From: Akkermansiaceae bacterium UBA6138
Lineage (GTDB): Bacteria > Verrucomicrobiota > Verrucomicrobiia > Verrucomicrobiales > DEV007
NCBI GenBank assembly: GCA_002422425.1
Contig: DIVG01000076.1
Span: 28,544-92,543, forward strand
Direction of reading: 5' to 3'
Length of the DNA stretch: 64,000 nucleotides
A program made the position numbers and the translations under genes. This document shows, piece after piece, positions 8,055 through 17,647 of this stretch. A model generated the notes under the pieces. It worked only from the letters and a program-made list of their open reading frames with translations, searched no databases and had not been told where the DNA came from. Every line of letters begins with the position of its first letter. Within the stretch, counting starts at the first letter, position 1.

Positions 8055-10172
8055 TCATTGGAAGAAGTGCGCGCCGAGGAAGTCCATGAGCGTCGTCAAC
8101 TCTCCGGACGGAAGGACCCGATCGAAAAAAATGAGTTCGAAGAAGATATTTCCCGAGGGCGAATCATAGGAATCTTCGAAACCGCGTTTTCCGATTGCCA
8201 ACGTTCCAAAAGGCGGATCACCCGCCTCGACGGGGCCCTTCACCTCGGCAACTGCGGCGGACCCTGCCGGGCGAATCGAGAGGGAGTGCTCTTTTGCAAG
8301 AGGATCCCATCGATAACCGGCGACACCGAGAGTGCCGCTCTCCCAGATCAGGCCAAGGCGATTTTCCGGGTGATCGGTCACGGCCCGGCTGTTGGCAGTC
8401 AGTTTACCGTCATACCCGGTGGCGAGCTGGACATAGCGTCCGTCCCACACCGGTGCCTGGACGCGAAAGACGCGGTCATCGCCAGCCTCGAGCCGCATCA
8501 CCGCGACAACCGTAAATCCCTGCGATAGGGTCGCTCCACTCCCGGTGGTGGTGAGCGCGCTTCGATTCGTCGTGCTGATCCCCCGATGGACTCCTCTCAG
8601 AACGGAATAGTCAGTCGGCCCGACACGCACCAAATGCGGAAGGTAGATTCCGTTAGGATCACCGCCGTCCCGGAAAAAGGATCGCTCCCTGGCATCACTC
8701 ACCAGGTTCAACCAGGCAGCCACTGGCGTGCCCGGACCTGCCGGCGTGCGATAATCACGCAAAAAGGTCCCTTTTCCGGCCGAGAACCGGGCATAAAGTC
8801 CCTCACTGACAGGCAGCGCAGGGGGTTCCGGTTGACCATCCTCCCGGCTAAGCGGCCTCGGCGGGGGCAGCGGATCGAGCGGCAGTTCCGTTTCAGATCC
8901 GCGATCCACCGACGGCAAAGCCTCTCTCTCCCCCGGCTCTCCCCGACCCCCCGACAGCCGGAATACCATAAGAGCCAGGGCTATCGACGCGACGCCCGAA
9001 ACAAGCAGCCATCTTCCGTAATCGGCCAAAAAACCGCCTGTATCACTCCCCCCCGGCGAAGACGATCGCGCCCTCGGCCCCCGATTTGCGCCGGTGCCCG
9101 GGGCGATTGAATATCGAAGGGCTCTCGTCGAAGGCAGCCGCCCCTCCGAACCGCCCCCACCCTTCACCGGTCCCGTCCCCGGCCTTCCTGTCGGGATGGG
9201 ACCGCTCGCGGTTTTAATAACCCGTGTGACCAGGCTGCCCCCGGCCGGACCGCGAGGTGGGCTCGAAGGAGAGCATGCCGGTGCCATGACCACTGGAGAG
9301 ATCCCCTCGTCCTCATCAACGACACGCGGAGGCGCTGCAAAAGGGACCCCGTTCAGGGCCTGATGAAACTCTTTCAATGCCTCCCTCGCGCTATCCGGAC
9401 GATCGGACGGCTGGCGCGAGATCAGGCGCATGAGCCAGTCCGCGACCAGTGGAGGAATATCAGCGCGAAGTTCTCCGATGGGCTTGCAGCGATGTCTGAT
9501 GTGATTCATCGATGTCTCGGCGGGGCTGTCTCCCGTGAACGGCGACACCTGAGCAAGCATGTAGTAGAAAACGCAGCCGAGCGAATACAAGTCGGTGCGC
9601 TGATCAAGCGGTCGCAGCTCAAGCTGTTCGGGAGCGATAAAGTCAATCGACCCGAGAAACGACCCCCGCTGGTCCAGGGTCTGGACTGACGGATGCTGGC
9701 TGAACTTGGCTAATCCGAAATCGAGCAGCTTCAAAAGAAACCGGCCTGCCGGGGTCACCGTCAGCATGATATTACCCGGCTTGATGTCCCGGTGAAGCAA
9801 GTTCAGGTCGCCCGCAGCGACGAGGGGTTCCAGGCACTGCCCCGCCACGTTACAGAAATCATCCCACGACAGCGCACCGGATTTCACGACGGTGTGAAGG
9901 TCATCACCCTCGAGCAATTCCATCACCACAAAAGGCCCCTCGGCGTCTTCCTCGATCGCGAAGATCGTAACCACGTTGGGGTGTTGGAACTGAGCCAGGG
10001 CCGCCGCCTCCCGGGCAAGCGACCCGCCGACAGCCTCGTTCAGGCTGGTCTCCTCGACCGGTAAGAGCCTCTTCAGCGCCACCTCACGGCCCATGACAGT
10101 GTCGTAGGCGCGGTAGACGGCGCTCATGCCTCCCCTGCCCACTCTCCCGCGAACCTGATACCGTTCTGACAT
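8055..10172 (-). CDS. transmembrane Ser/Thr protein kinase with outer lectin-like domain
   Basis: 705 residues from ATG at 10172. Residues 1-270 are a complete Hanks-type kinase: G-loop VGRGGMSAVY, Lys34 in VALKRLL, HRDIKPGN with Asp129, DFG at 151-153, and APEQ of the activation segment. A Pro/Gly-rich linker follows, then one membrane helix (WLLVSGVASIALALMVF, about 390-406). The C-terminal 270 residues look like a concanavalin/LamG-like fold (ATLSQGFTVVAVMRLEAG, later NIFFELIFFDRVLPSGEL). This matches PknB-like kinases in which the outer domain senses a ligand and the inner kinase phosphorylates cytosolic targets. Convergent with the EEP gene and divergent from fructokinase. Targets unknown. 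Confidence 0.9.
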   Translation of the reverse strand: MSERYQVRGRVGRGGMSAVYRAYDTVMGREVALKRLLPVEETSLNEAVGGSLAREAAALAQFQHPNVVTIFAIEEDAEGPFVVMELLEGDDLHTVVKSGALSWDDFCNVAGQCLEPLVAAGDLNLLHRDIKPGNIMLTVTPAGRFLLKLLDFGLAKFSQHPSVQTLDQRGSFLGSIDFIAPEQLELRPLDQRTDLYSLGCVFYYMLAQVSPFTGDSPAETSMNHIRHRCKPIGELRADIPPLVADWLMRLISRQPSDRPDSAREALKEFHQALNGVPFAAPPRVVDEDEGISPVVMAPACSPSSPPRGPAGGSLVTRVIKTASGPIPTGRPGTGPVKGGGGSEGRLPSTRALRYSIAPGTGANRGPRARSSSPGGSDTGGFLADYGRWLLVSGVASIALALMVFRLSGGRGEPGEREALPSVDRGSETELPLDPLPPPRPLSREDGQPEPPALPVSEGLYARFSAGKGTFLRDYRTPAGPGTPVAAWLNLVSDARERSFFRDGGDPNGIYLPHLVRVGPTDYSVLRGVHRGISTTNRSALTTTGSGATLSQGFTVVAVMRLEAGDDRVFRVQAPVWDGRYVQLATGYDGKLTANSRAVTDHPENRLGLIWESGTLGVAGYRWDPLAKEHSLSIRPAGSAAVAEVKGPVEAGDPPFGTLAIGKRGFEDSYDSPSGNIFFELIFFDRVLPSGELTTLMDFLGAHFFQ

Positions 10173-10351
10173 AATGGAAACGGACACACCGACGGCTCAT
10201 CTCCGGCGGGACCCTTTTTATCTCGACATTTTAGACCTTGAATGTCCAACTTTTCCCGACCATATCCAAGGAAATCCAACCGTCCGGGGCGGATTTTGCC
10301 CCTATCTTCCTCCCGGCGCTTTCTTCCTCTCTGCCTTCCTGTCTTTTTCCC

Positions 10352-11263
10352 ATGTCCCAACCGTCACCGCTCCTTGCCGGCATCGAAGCCGGCGGCACCA
10401 AGTTTGTCTGCTCGGTCGCTTTTTCCCCTCGCGAACCCGTGCTCGAGACCCGCTTCCCCACCGGCCCACCCGAAGAAACGCTCGCGAAAGCAGTAGCCTT
10501 TTTCCGCGAAGCGGCAGGCACCTACGGTCCCATCGCAGCGATGGGTATCGGCACCTTTGGACCGGCCGGGGTCGATCCTGCGGCGGCTGACTACGGCACC
10601 ATCCTCACGACACCTAAACCGGGCTGGACCGGCTGCCGTGTCGTCGCGGCGATCCGTGAAGGATTAGGCGAAAATTTTCCTGTCGCCTTCGAGACCGACG
10701 TCAATGCCGCAGTGCTTTCCGAACTCGCCTACGGTGCCGCCCGCGGGAAACGCCACGTCGCCTACATCACGATCGGGACGGGCATAGGGGGCGGTTTTCT
10801 TACTGACGGGAGACTCCTCCACGGACGTATGCACCCCGAGATCGGGCACCTCATCGTGCCCGACCTCGATGGCCCCCTTGGCAAGGCAAGTAACGTATGC
10901 CCTTTCCACGACTCCTGTCTTGAGGGACGGGCCAGTGGTCCGGCGATTGCGGCACGCTGGGGCTCGCCGGGACACGAGCTGCCCTCCGATCATCCCGCGT
11001 GGGAACTTGAGGCGAAATATCTCGCAGTCGGTTGCATCAATCTCACCGCGGCCTGGTCTCCCGATCTCATCATCCTCGGCGGAGGAGTCTCGCAGAAGCC
11101 GGGCTTGATTGAACGAGTCCGGCAGGAGTTCACTTCCCTGGCCGGACGCTATTGGACGCTGCCCTCCGCCATCGACTACCTCCGCCTCCCCGAACTCGAC
11201 CAGCAGGCCGGGGTCGTGGGGGCTCTCCTGCTCGCGCAACGGCAGATTACGCCAACTGACTGA
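10352..11263 (+). CDS. ROK-family fructokinase
   Basis: 303 residues from ATG at 10352 (the frame is open upstream but that part is low-complexity non-coding-like sequence). ROK fold: AGIEAGGTKFVCSV phosphate-binding loop (about 8-21), catalytic ETDVNAAVLSEL (Asp about 113), AYITIGTGIGGGF, and the zinc-site pattern HPEIGH ... CPFHDSCLEG (about 165-195) characteristic of bacterial fructokinases of the ROK type. Phosphorylates fructose (or a related hexose) with ATP in the cytosol. The end overlaps the convergent DUF1552 gene by 17 bp. No sugar transporter is adjacent. Confidence 0.9.
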   Translation: MSQPSPLLAGIEAGGTKFVCSVAFSPREPVLETRFPTGPPEETLAKAVAFFREAAGTYGPIAAMGIGTFGPAGVDPAAADYGTILTTPKPGWTGCRVVAAIREGLGENFPVAFETDVNAAVLSELAYGAARGKRHVAYITIGTGIGGGFLTDGRLLHGRMHPEIGHLIVPDLDGPLGKASNVCPFHDSCLEGRASGPAIAARWGSPGHELPSDHPAWELEAKYLAVGCINLTAAWSPDLIILGGGVSQKPGLIERVRQEFTSLAGRYWTLPSAIDYLRLPELDQQAGVVGALLLAQRQITPTD

Positions 11264-12605
11264 GCCGACCGGTCGAGTCACCAAAGCGCTCTTCCGTGAC
11301 CCCGTTGCGGTCAAGCAGGCTGAGGAGCACGTTACTCATCGGCGTTGGCTCGGCCAGCTCGGTATGGAGGCCGGTCCTGATCGTGCCCCCGCCCTGACCG
11401 GCGACGATCATAGGCAGATTGCTGTGGGAGTGGCGATTCGGATCGGCGAGGCCGCAGCCCCAGACAACCATGGAGTTATGCAGGAGCGATTTACCGTCGA
11501 TATCCTTTTTCGACTTCAGCTGCTCAAGGAAGTAGGCAAACTGCCGCGAATAGAAAAGGTCGATCTTCGCGAGCTTGTCGAGGGCCTCGGGAGCATTCTG
11601 GTGGTGCGAAATGGAGTGATGACCGTCGGGAACCCCAACCTCTTTGAAGCTGCGGTTGCTGCCGTCATGAGCGAGGAGAAAAGTCGCGACACGGGTCGAG
11701 TCGGTCTCGAAGGCCAGCACGAGCATGTCCATCATCAGGCGGACATGCTCCTCGTAGCTTGAGGGCACACCATCGGGCACCTCGATGCCCGGGTCTTCGG
11801 GAAGACCGAACTTCTCCGCCTTCTCAATGCGGCGCTCGATCTCGCGAACGCCGGTCATGTACTCGTCAAGCTTGAGCTGATCATTGCGACCGAGCTGCTT
11901 GTTCAACATCTTCGCATCCTCCATCACGAAATCGAGGATGGAGCGCTGGCGCTGGTTGCGAAGCTCGAAACTGCGCTTGCGATCTTCTTTCGAACCCGAT
12001 CCGAAAAGACGCTCGAAGACGTGGCGGGGATTCGACTCGGGCGTCATTGGCGTCGTGTCGGAGCGCCACGAGAGATTAAACTGGTAGGCGCAGGAATAGC
12101 CGGAATCACACACGCCCGCTTTGCGGACACCGTCGCAGGAAAGCTCAAGCGAGGAAAAACGCGTTTTATCGCCGACATGATTCGCGATGACCTGATCAGC
12201 GGATATGCCGAGCTTGATGTCGGCACCAGCCGTCTTGCGCGGACGCGCCCCGGTCAGGAAGGTGGCATTAGCGCGGGCGTGATCGCCCCCTCCGTCGCCG
12301 CCGGCCGTGCCGTTCTTGTGCTCAAGGTTGCCGATGAGGTGGAGATCGTCGCGAAACTTCGCGTAAGGCTCGTGAGTGGCCCCGAGAGTAAACTCTTTCC
12401 CCGTCCCTGTCACAGCCCACTTGTCCATGTTCATCCCGTTGGGCTTGTAAAGAAATGCCGTCCTCAGCGGAGCACCTGAGGCAGTCGTCGCGGCGGTGCC
12501 TTCGGCGGCACCGAGATGACGAGGCATAAGAGTCTCAAGTGCGGGAAGAGCGACTCCGGCTCCAAGGCCTTTGAGGAAGAAACGGCGATTGACGTTGGGA
12601 TTCAT
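11247..12605 (-). CDS. DUF1552 protein, Tat-exported
   Basis: 452 residues. The N terminus NRRFFLKGLGAGVALPALE carries a twin-arginine leader. The body is typical DUF1552: RTAFLYKPNGMNMDKW, HARANATFLTGARP, ADQVIANHVGDKTRFSSLELS, and DGHHSISHHQN near 355. In Planctomycetes and Verrucomicrobiota these secreted proteins usually follow a DUF1592/1588/1587/1585 cytochrome gene; none is adjacent here, the neighbour upstream being a dihaem cytochrome c on the same strand 105 bp away. Related to the DUF1501 sulfatase-like proteins at 45519 and 47117; biochemical role unproven. Its last 17 bp overlap the fructokinase end. Confidence 0.92.
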   Translation of the reverse strand: MNPNVNRRFFLKGLGAGVALPALETLMPRHLGAAEGTAATTASGAPLRTAFLYKPNGMNMDKWAVTGTGKEFTLGATHEPYAKFRDDLHLIGNLEHKNGTAGGDGGGDHARANATFLTGARPRKTAGADIKLGISADQVIANHVGDKTRFSSLELSCDGVRKAGVCDSGYSCAYQFNLSWRSDTTPMTPESNPRHVFERLFGSGSKEDRKRSFELRNQRQRSILDFVMEDAKMLNKQLGRNDQLKLDEYMTGVREIERRIEKAEKFGLPEDPGIEVPDGVPSSYEEHVRLMMDMLVLAFETDSTRVATFLLAHDGSNRSFKEVGVPDGHHSISHHQNAPEALDKLAKIDLFYSRQFAYFLEQLKSKKDIDGKSLLHNSMVVWGCGLADPNRHSHSNLPMIVAGQGGGTIRTGLHTELAEPTPMSNVLLSLLDRNGVTEERFGDSTGRLSQLA

Positions 12606-12710
12606 AAGAGGATGAGATGACGGAAGACCCGTTACCTATTAAGAAAGACTACGTTCACCCTCCGTTCAAACAATTAACGCATTCATGGCGGTGCGAAGGA
12701 TCTGGAAGGG

Positions 12711-13544
12711 CTATTTGACCGTCATAGCGGGCGCTCTACCGAGATCCCGGACATAAGCAACAAGCTCCCAGATCTCCTTTTCTTCGAGCAAGGCAGAGTA
12801 ACCTATCATCGGCGTGCCGTTCATCCCCGTCGCGATGGTACGGTAGAGATCACGGGGGGAGTCGCCCGACTTATGATGCGGAGCAGCGAGGTTCGCCGGG
12901 GAAATAGGCGCATTCCACGCATCCATGAGGCTCCCCGCGCCCTGCCCGTCGCCCTTGCCTTCTTCGCCATGGCAAATCACACAAAGACCGGCGAAACGGG
13001 CCTTGCCCGCCGCGATACGCTCAACGGCCTCTTTCTCCTCAGTAAACCAGCCGGGTAGCGACGGGATCGCGAGCGGCGCGGCCAGGAGGGCGGGATCCCT
13101 CCAACTCCGCGAGAGGTTCTGCAGGTAAAAGATGAGAGCGTCGATCTCGTCGTCGCGAAGCTGAGAGAAAACAGGCATCGCCGTGCCCGAAATCCCGCTG
13201 CGAATCGTCCGGCGGAGATCATCGTTCATCGGTAACATTCCGAACGGAGTGGTCCGGAATTTGAACATACCGGTCCGGAAATTACGCGGTTTGGTTTCGA
13301 GTTCGGCCGCAAAGGGGCCGTTTCCGCGGCCGGTCGCGCCGTGGCAGTCGACACAATGCTTCTGGAAAAGGTAGCGCCCCTTCATATACTCGCTGAGCTC
13401 GCGACGCTTCTCCTCGCTACCGCCAACGGACTCCGCCACCGGAGCCTTACCGGGCTCCTGCGACAACAACTGAAACCCCGTCGCTACCGCGAAGCCGGCG
13501 AGTATGCCGGAAACAACCAGGCTTTTCAGATAAAACGTCGGCAT
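12711..13544 (-). CDS. secreted dihaem cytochrome c
   Basis: 277 residues from ATG 13544, which has GGGAG six bases upstream (one of the few clear ribosome-binding sites here) and gives an N-terminal signal/anchor helix (YLKSLVVSGILAGFAVATGF). Two c-type haem domains: CVDCH near residue 70 with GRGNGPFA after it, and CVICH near 190 with EEGKGDGQGAG. Distal Met candidates lie in GTAMPVF and GTPMIGY. A periplasmic electron carrier or subunit of a terminal oxidase/dehydrogenase chain. Downstream on the same strand is the DUF1552 gene, so they may be one unit in which the cytochrome accepts electrons for that exported protein, but this is inference. Confidence 0.9.
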   Translation of the reverse strand: MPTFYLKSLVVSGILAGFAVATGFQLLSQEPGKAPVAESVGGSEEKRRELSEYMKGRYLFQKHCVDCHGATGRGNGPFAAELETKPRNFRTGMFKFRTTPFGMLPMNDDLRRTIRSGISGTAMPVFSQLRDDEIDALIFYLQNLSRSWRDPALLAAPLAIPSLPGWFTEEKEAVERIAAGKARFAGLCVICHGEEGKGDGQGAGSLMDAWNAPISPANLAAPHHKSGDSPRDLYRTIATGMNGTPMIGYSALLEEKEIWELVAYVRDLGRAPAMTVK

Positions 13545-13708
13545 GCGGTCTCCCTTCTCAAAAACGGCAGTTTCAGCTCCCGAAGCGCCCGAGGCCACGC
13601 ATTTTCTCTACAAATCGCCGCATCGTTCAACTTCACCGGCCTGAGCCACCACAAGATACGCGCAGCCTTTTTCATCGGAACTTCCCGCCTCCATCCGTTA
13701 ATAGAGAC

Positions 13709-14305
13709 ATGAACCCCCACGAATCCCCCGCCACCCGTCTCATTCACTCGCTTAACCGCCGGATTGACGAACTCATCGTGCAGCTCAGCCTTGGAAAGGC
13801 TGAGGCCGCCGATCAAGTTGAGGCGACAAAACAAAGCCTCTCCGAAAAACTGGACAACGTGCGTGCGGCACTCACTCCCGGCGGCAGCAGCGACGCATTT
13901 GCCGCAAAGCTCGATCACCTGCGCGTTCAGCTCGCCCTCGGAAAAATGGAGTCGCGCGATGCCTACGAAGCGCAGAGAGAAAAAATCCATCAGGCTCTAG
14001 AGGAAACCCGAAGCGGCTTTCACCATCTTGAAGACCGGGTTCGCGAAGACCTGGAAGACTTAGCCGCAACGCTCGAACTGAAACTCAACGCCCTCGCCTT
14101 GGATCTCGGTATTGCCGCCATCATCGCCGAAGACGAGCTCAAAACGAAAAAGGAGGAATTCGTCGCCCGGGCCTCGCGCCTCGCCGGAAAGCTGAAGTCC
14201 TCCGCCTCCGCCGTCGGACACGAAGCCGAGACCGCCGCCCGGGAAGCCCGCCTCGCCTACGAGGACATCCGGGACAATTTGCAGGGGTTGTTTCACCGCG
14301 ACTAG
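13709..14305 (+). CDS. conserved-looking coiled-coil protein, unknown function
   Basis: 198 residues, nearly all helical and rich in Ala, Glu, Lys, Leu. No signal peptide or membrane segment. Two repeats near the start share the pattern L-x-V/I-Q-L-S/A-L-G-K (DELIVQLSLGKAEAADQVEATK about 21-42; DHLRVQLALGKMESRDAYEAQR about 68-89), suggesting an internal duplication of about 47 residues. The later part (SRLAGKLKSSASAVGHEAETAAREAR) recalls amphipathic apolipoprotein- or LEA-like helices. Could be a structural or stress protein; no family recognised. Divergent from the cytochrome c gene, with 164 bp between them. Confidence 0.65.
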   Translation: MNPHESPATRLIHSLNRRIDELIVQLSLGKAEAADQVEATKQSLSEKLDNVRAALTPGGSSDAFAAKLDHLRVQLALGKMESRDAYEAQREKIHQALEETRSGFHHLEDRVREDLEDLAATLELKLNALALDLGIAAIIAEDELKTKKEEFVARASRLAGKLKSSASAVGHEAETAAREARLAYEDIRDNLQGLFHRD

Positions 14306-14480
14306 TCTGCATTTCTCATTCGAGATGATGCGAACAGGTGGGATTTTGGTGTAAGGTATCGGTGCTTAAACCGGTACGGTCCCAATCCCATTTCCCTGTC
14401 CCCATTTCCTGACTCGTCCGAGACGAGTCCTGCGGCCAAACCAGCTTGTCCGTGCCGCTTTTCCCCACCCCGCTCCAGGC

Positions 14481-16361
14481 TCACTTCACCCACAGTGCCG
14501 GGCTGATCCCCATGACAAAGGGGGAAAAATCCGGGGAGGTAGGCTGATAGGGCGGCATGATCGCCCACCAGCTTTCCGTGATGCCGGGTCCGGTCGCGAC
14601 GGCGCAGACGAAGTCGCCGGCTTTCGCCCCGAGTTCCGCCATAGTGAATCGACGTTCCCACTTCACCCCCGGGCGGCTCCCCTCGGCGGAGTCCACCTCA
14701 AGGTTCACGACCTCGTCGCCATTACGGAAAACACGGACCCGGTCCGTCTTCGTCCAGCCGGGCCCGAGCACATTCACCTCGACCGAGGTCCCGTCCGCTG
14801 AGGCATCGAGTCGCGCGAGCAGGCCGAAGCTCACCCAGGTGCGACCGGCAAGGATAGACTCGATCGCCGCCTCAACCGGGATCACCCCGGGATCATCATC
14901 GGGTGCCTCGAGGTAGGTGCGCCCCTGACCGGGAATGGCGAAGTTGACCGTATGACTGTCGCTCGAACCTATCCCCGCGATGCGATGGCCGCTGCGGAGC
15001 AGGGCGAACCAGTCGCGCACCAGCTCGAGTGGATCGGTCTGCTGAGCACCCGAGTTCACCAGTTCCATCGCGTTCGCCTCGAGCTTCCAGCCGTTTTTAA
15101 ACGTCCCCGTGAGGCGGTCAAAGTTGGCCGAATCGAGGGGCCGGAAGCCCCGATGAACATCGCGCCCGTGGTTCAGGATGCAGACCCGCACGCCCGGGGT
15201 CCCGTAGATATTAGCGAAAATCTGCGGCCAGGGACGCAACTTGTGCTCGGCCGGCTGACTTCCCGGCTCGACGGGAAAGGCGTTGAAGTGCCCCAGACTC
15301 GTCGTCACCTCGCAGCCCGTGACCGGGGTGAACCATCGCGTCGCGCCGATCCGCGCCGCCTCTTCGCGGTAGTCGATGTGCTTGTCGTGCGCCGTCGAGA
15401 CCGGCAACTCGACCCCTTCACCGGCGATTGAGATGAGCCGCTCGGTGAGGTTGCAATCGCCGTGGCGGTCGAACTCGTAGGTGTGCAGATGCGGGTCACT
15501 CGCCACCAGCCCCGGCGTCGGAACCTCGCGAGTGAGGATGAAGTGAAGTTCACGCCGCTGCTCGTCTCCGTCAATGCCGATCTCTCCCCGACCGAGACTG
15601 TATTCGAAACCGCGCCCGCAGTAGACTTCGTAGCGACGGGGACGCGCCGCATCGCCCGCGAGCCGTATCTTTGCCTGTCCGTCGAGCGTGTAGACGATGC
15701 CCTCGCGAATCGCCGCTTTGTCATCCGACTCCGCGCCGACAAAGGCGAGGGCTCCGGTCTCCGCGTCGATGATCGTGAAACGGCAGGGCAGTCCCTTTCC
15801 CGATTCTGCCTCGACCGCCGTGAGAGTGAGCGTCGCCGTCATGACCGGCAGGGCACGACGATACCCGCGCTGCTGAAAGAGCAACTCCGCCCGGACCTCA
15901 TCGACGAGCACCTCCATCCCGTCGTGCAGGGCGATATCACCGAGCCGGATGTCGTCCCCCGGCGTCGCGCCCGTAGAGATCTCGAGGACATTGCCGGCTG
16001 CCTTCAACAGGCCGGGCGGAACCGCGATGCCATACTCAAGATGATGATGATCCCGCGGAAGCGCGCCCAGCGTTTGCCCGTTCAACCGAACCGTCCAGGC
16101 GTGTTTTGTCTCCTCCTGCCTCAGGGTGAGGAGCTTCAGCCGCTCCGGAGCCGTCAGGTCGAAGCGGATATGCAACCTGTCCCCGTCGGCCGTTTCCGCG
16201 AAGCGGGACCACTCGCGCGGTTCGGCGTTGCGCAGGTGGAGAAAGTCGGCCTCGATCACGACCGGTTCACCGGCGTGCGCGCACGGACTGGTGGCCGCGA
16301 GGATCAGGGCCACGATGATTCCGGAGTGAACGGGGTGCCTCATGCGATGACTATGACCCAT
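14481..16361 (-). CDS. secreted CehA/McbA-type PHP metallohydrolase
   Basis: 626 residues from ATG 16361, chosen because GGGGA lies 7 bases upstream. Signal peptide in residues 1-29 (HSGIIVALILAATSPCAHA). The N-terminal 290 residues form beta-rich domains; then a PHP hydrolase begins at SDPHLHTYEFDRHGDCNL (about 295) with metal ligands HxH, followed by STAHDKHIDY, LNHGRDVH and GSSDSHTVN near 475. The C-terminal 110 residues are again beta-rich. CehA/McbA relatives hydrolyse esters/carbamates such as carbaryl; PHP proteins can also be phosphoesterases. Substrate here is unknown. A 175-bp convergent gap separates it from the coiled-coil gene and holds only a weak 8-bp hairpin (14411-14429). Confidence 0.85.
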   Translation of the reverse strand: MGHSHRMRHPVHSGIIVALILAATSPCAHAGEPVVIEADFLHLRNAEPREWSRFAETADGDRLHIRFDLTAPERLKLLTLRQEETKHAWTVRLNGQTLGALPRDHHHLEYGIAVPPGLLKAAGNVLEISTGATPGDDIRLGDIALHDGMEVLVDEVRAELLFQQRGYRRALPVMTATLTLTAVEAESGKGLPCRFTIIDAETGALAFVGAESDDKAAIREGIVYTLDGQAKIRLAGDAARPRRYEVYCGRGFEYSLGRGEIGIDGDEQRRELHFILTREVPTPGLVASDPHLHTYEFDRHGDCNLTERLISIAGEGVELPVSTAHDKHIDYREEAARIGATRWFTPVTGCEVTTSLGHFNAFPVEPGSQPAEHKLRPWPQIFANIYGTPGVRVCILNHGRDVHRGFRPLDSANFDRLTGTFKNGWKLEANAMELVNSGAQQTDPLELVRDWFALLRSGHRIAGIGSSDSHTVNFAIPGQGRTYLEAPDDDPGVIPVEAAIESILAGRTWVSFGLLARLDASADGTSVEVNVLGPGWTKTDRVRVFRNGDEVVNLEVDSAEGSRPGVKWERRFTMAELGAKAGDFVCAVATGPGITESWWAIMPPYQPTSPDFSPFVMGISPALWVK

Positions 16362-16506
16362 TCGCACTTCCCCGACAATTCCCGCGATGCGGGAAAACCG
16401 GCGGACCGCCGTCCTCGGGACAAGGGCGAATCGCTCTTCACTCGCCGTGCTTACGCCGTCATTCGGCCATTGTCAGCGCGCGCGAAGCATGGCACTCTCA
16501 CGCCTT

Positions 16507-17340
16507 ATGAGAGTATCCAAAATCGCGTTTTACACCCTTACGGTGGGCCTGATCCTCGGCACCGCCATGGCTCAGGAAAAATCGGCCCCCAAGGCTCCCC
16601 CAACCGGCTACACCGACACCCCGTTCCTCCCCGGCGGTAAATGGCGCGTTCACGATGACGCCCGGCCTCGCCCCGTCGTAGTGACGCCCGGGAAAACCCC
16701 TTCCGGAGCGCCTTCGGACGCCATCGTCCTCTTCGACGGCAAAAGCCTCGACGAATGGGTCATGGAAAAAGACAACGCCCCCGCCGACTGGATCGTGAAA
16801 GAAGGCTTCATGGAAGTGCCTCCGAAAGGCCACGGCGTCGGCGGCTACATCAAAACGAAGCGCGAGTTCGGCGACGTCCAGCTCCACCTCGAATTCGCCA
16901 CCCCTGAGAAAGTCGAAGGTAACTCCCAGGGCCGCGGCAACAGCGGCGTCTTTTTCCTGGGCGCGTTCGAACTTCAGATCCTCGATTCCTACGAGAACGA
17001 ATCCTACGCGGACGGTCAGGCTTCGGCCCTCTACGGCTACAAGCCGCCGCTCGTTAACGCGGTCCGCAAGCCCGGTGAATGGCAGACGTATGACATTATC
17101 TTCGAAGCGCCCAAGTGGGACGCCGAAGGCAATCTGCTGAAAAAGGCCTATATCACCGTCTTTCACAACGGAGTCGTAACCCACCACCGCCAGCCCTATC
17201 TTGGGGCGACAGGCCACAAAAGCGTCGCGAATTACAACACCGTCCGCGAAAGCGGACCGATCAAGCTGCAGGACCACGGCAACCCGACCCGCTTCCGCAA
17301 CATTTGGGTTCGCGAGCTCGATCTCAACGCCCACGAGTGA
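16507..17340 (+). CDS. secreted DUF1080 (3-keto-disaccharide hydrolase-like) protein
   Basis: 277 residues from ATG 16507; another in-frame ATG is at 16489. Signal peptide MRVSKIAFYTLTVGLILGTAMA. The DUF1080 domain shows AIVLFDGKSLDEWV, KTKREFGDVQLHLEFATP, NSGVFFLGAFELQILDSYEN and the final GPIKLQDHGNPTRFRNIWVREL, the standard order for this concanavalin-like fold. DUF1080 members include 3-keto-glycoside hydrolases acting on periplasmic 3-keto-sugars made by dehydrogenases, which fits the secreted PVC dehydrogenases in this window. Starts 145 bp after the divergent CehA-like gene. A hairpin at 17406-17424 may end the transcript. Confidence 0.9.
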   Translation: MRVSKIAFYTLTVGLILGTAMAQEKSAPKAPPTGYTDTPFLPGGKWRVHDDARPRPVVVTPGKTPSGAPSDAIVLFDGKSLDEWVMEKDNAPADWIVKEGFMEVPPKGHGVGGYIKTKREFGDVQLHLEFATPEKVEGNSQGRGNSGVFFLGAFELQILDSYENESYADGQASALYGYKPPLVNAVRKPGEWQTYDIIFEAPKWDAEGNLLKKAYITVFHNGVVTHHRQPYLGATGHKSVANYNTVRESGPIKLQDHGNPTRFRNIWVRELDLNAHE

Positions 17341-17405
17341 TCCAGGCAACGGGAGTCCAAGGAGGCTGGGCCTTGCCTAAGCCTCGTTGACTCTTTGCTC
17401 CGCGT

Positions 17406-17424
17406 GGGGGCTTGGCAAGCCCCC
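17406..17424 (+). terminator. GC-rich hairpin after DUF1080 gene
   Basis: GGGGGCTTGGCAAGCCCCC forms a strong hairpin, followed by a T/C-rich stretch. It lies 65 bp after the DUF1080 stop. The whole gap 17341-17702 (362 bp) contains this hairpin, a second related GGGGCTTGCC string near 17472, the bidirectional terminator at 17648-17672, and no gene that I can support. Confidence 0.5.
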
Positions 17425-17647
17425 TTCCTTGTTCCTGTTCCTCGTTCTTCTTGCTTCGCCCAAGGAGCGGGGCTTGCCTAAGTCAATTGGGTGTGCTGTT
17501 TTCTTGGGCTCACACGTATTCGGTGCCTAAAGTCCCCCCTCCCTGGGCTCGAATGCGCCGCAGGCGCTTCAGACTGCGGCAGCCCTGCTGTCGGGTTAAG
17601 AGCCCCTCAGCTAACCGCCCTCCGTCCAATCAAAAATCCGCAACAAA

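Noticed and set aside
14411..14429. 8-bp hairpin in the convergent gap as a terminator
   Set aside because: No T run follows on either strand.
15462..16640. Plus-strand open frame (392 codons) opposite the CehA-like gene
   Set aside because: Shadow frame with no motif; runs into the DUF1080 gene out of frame.
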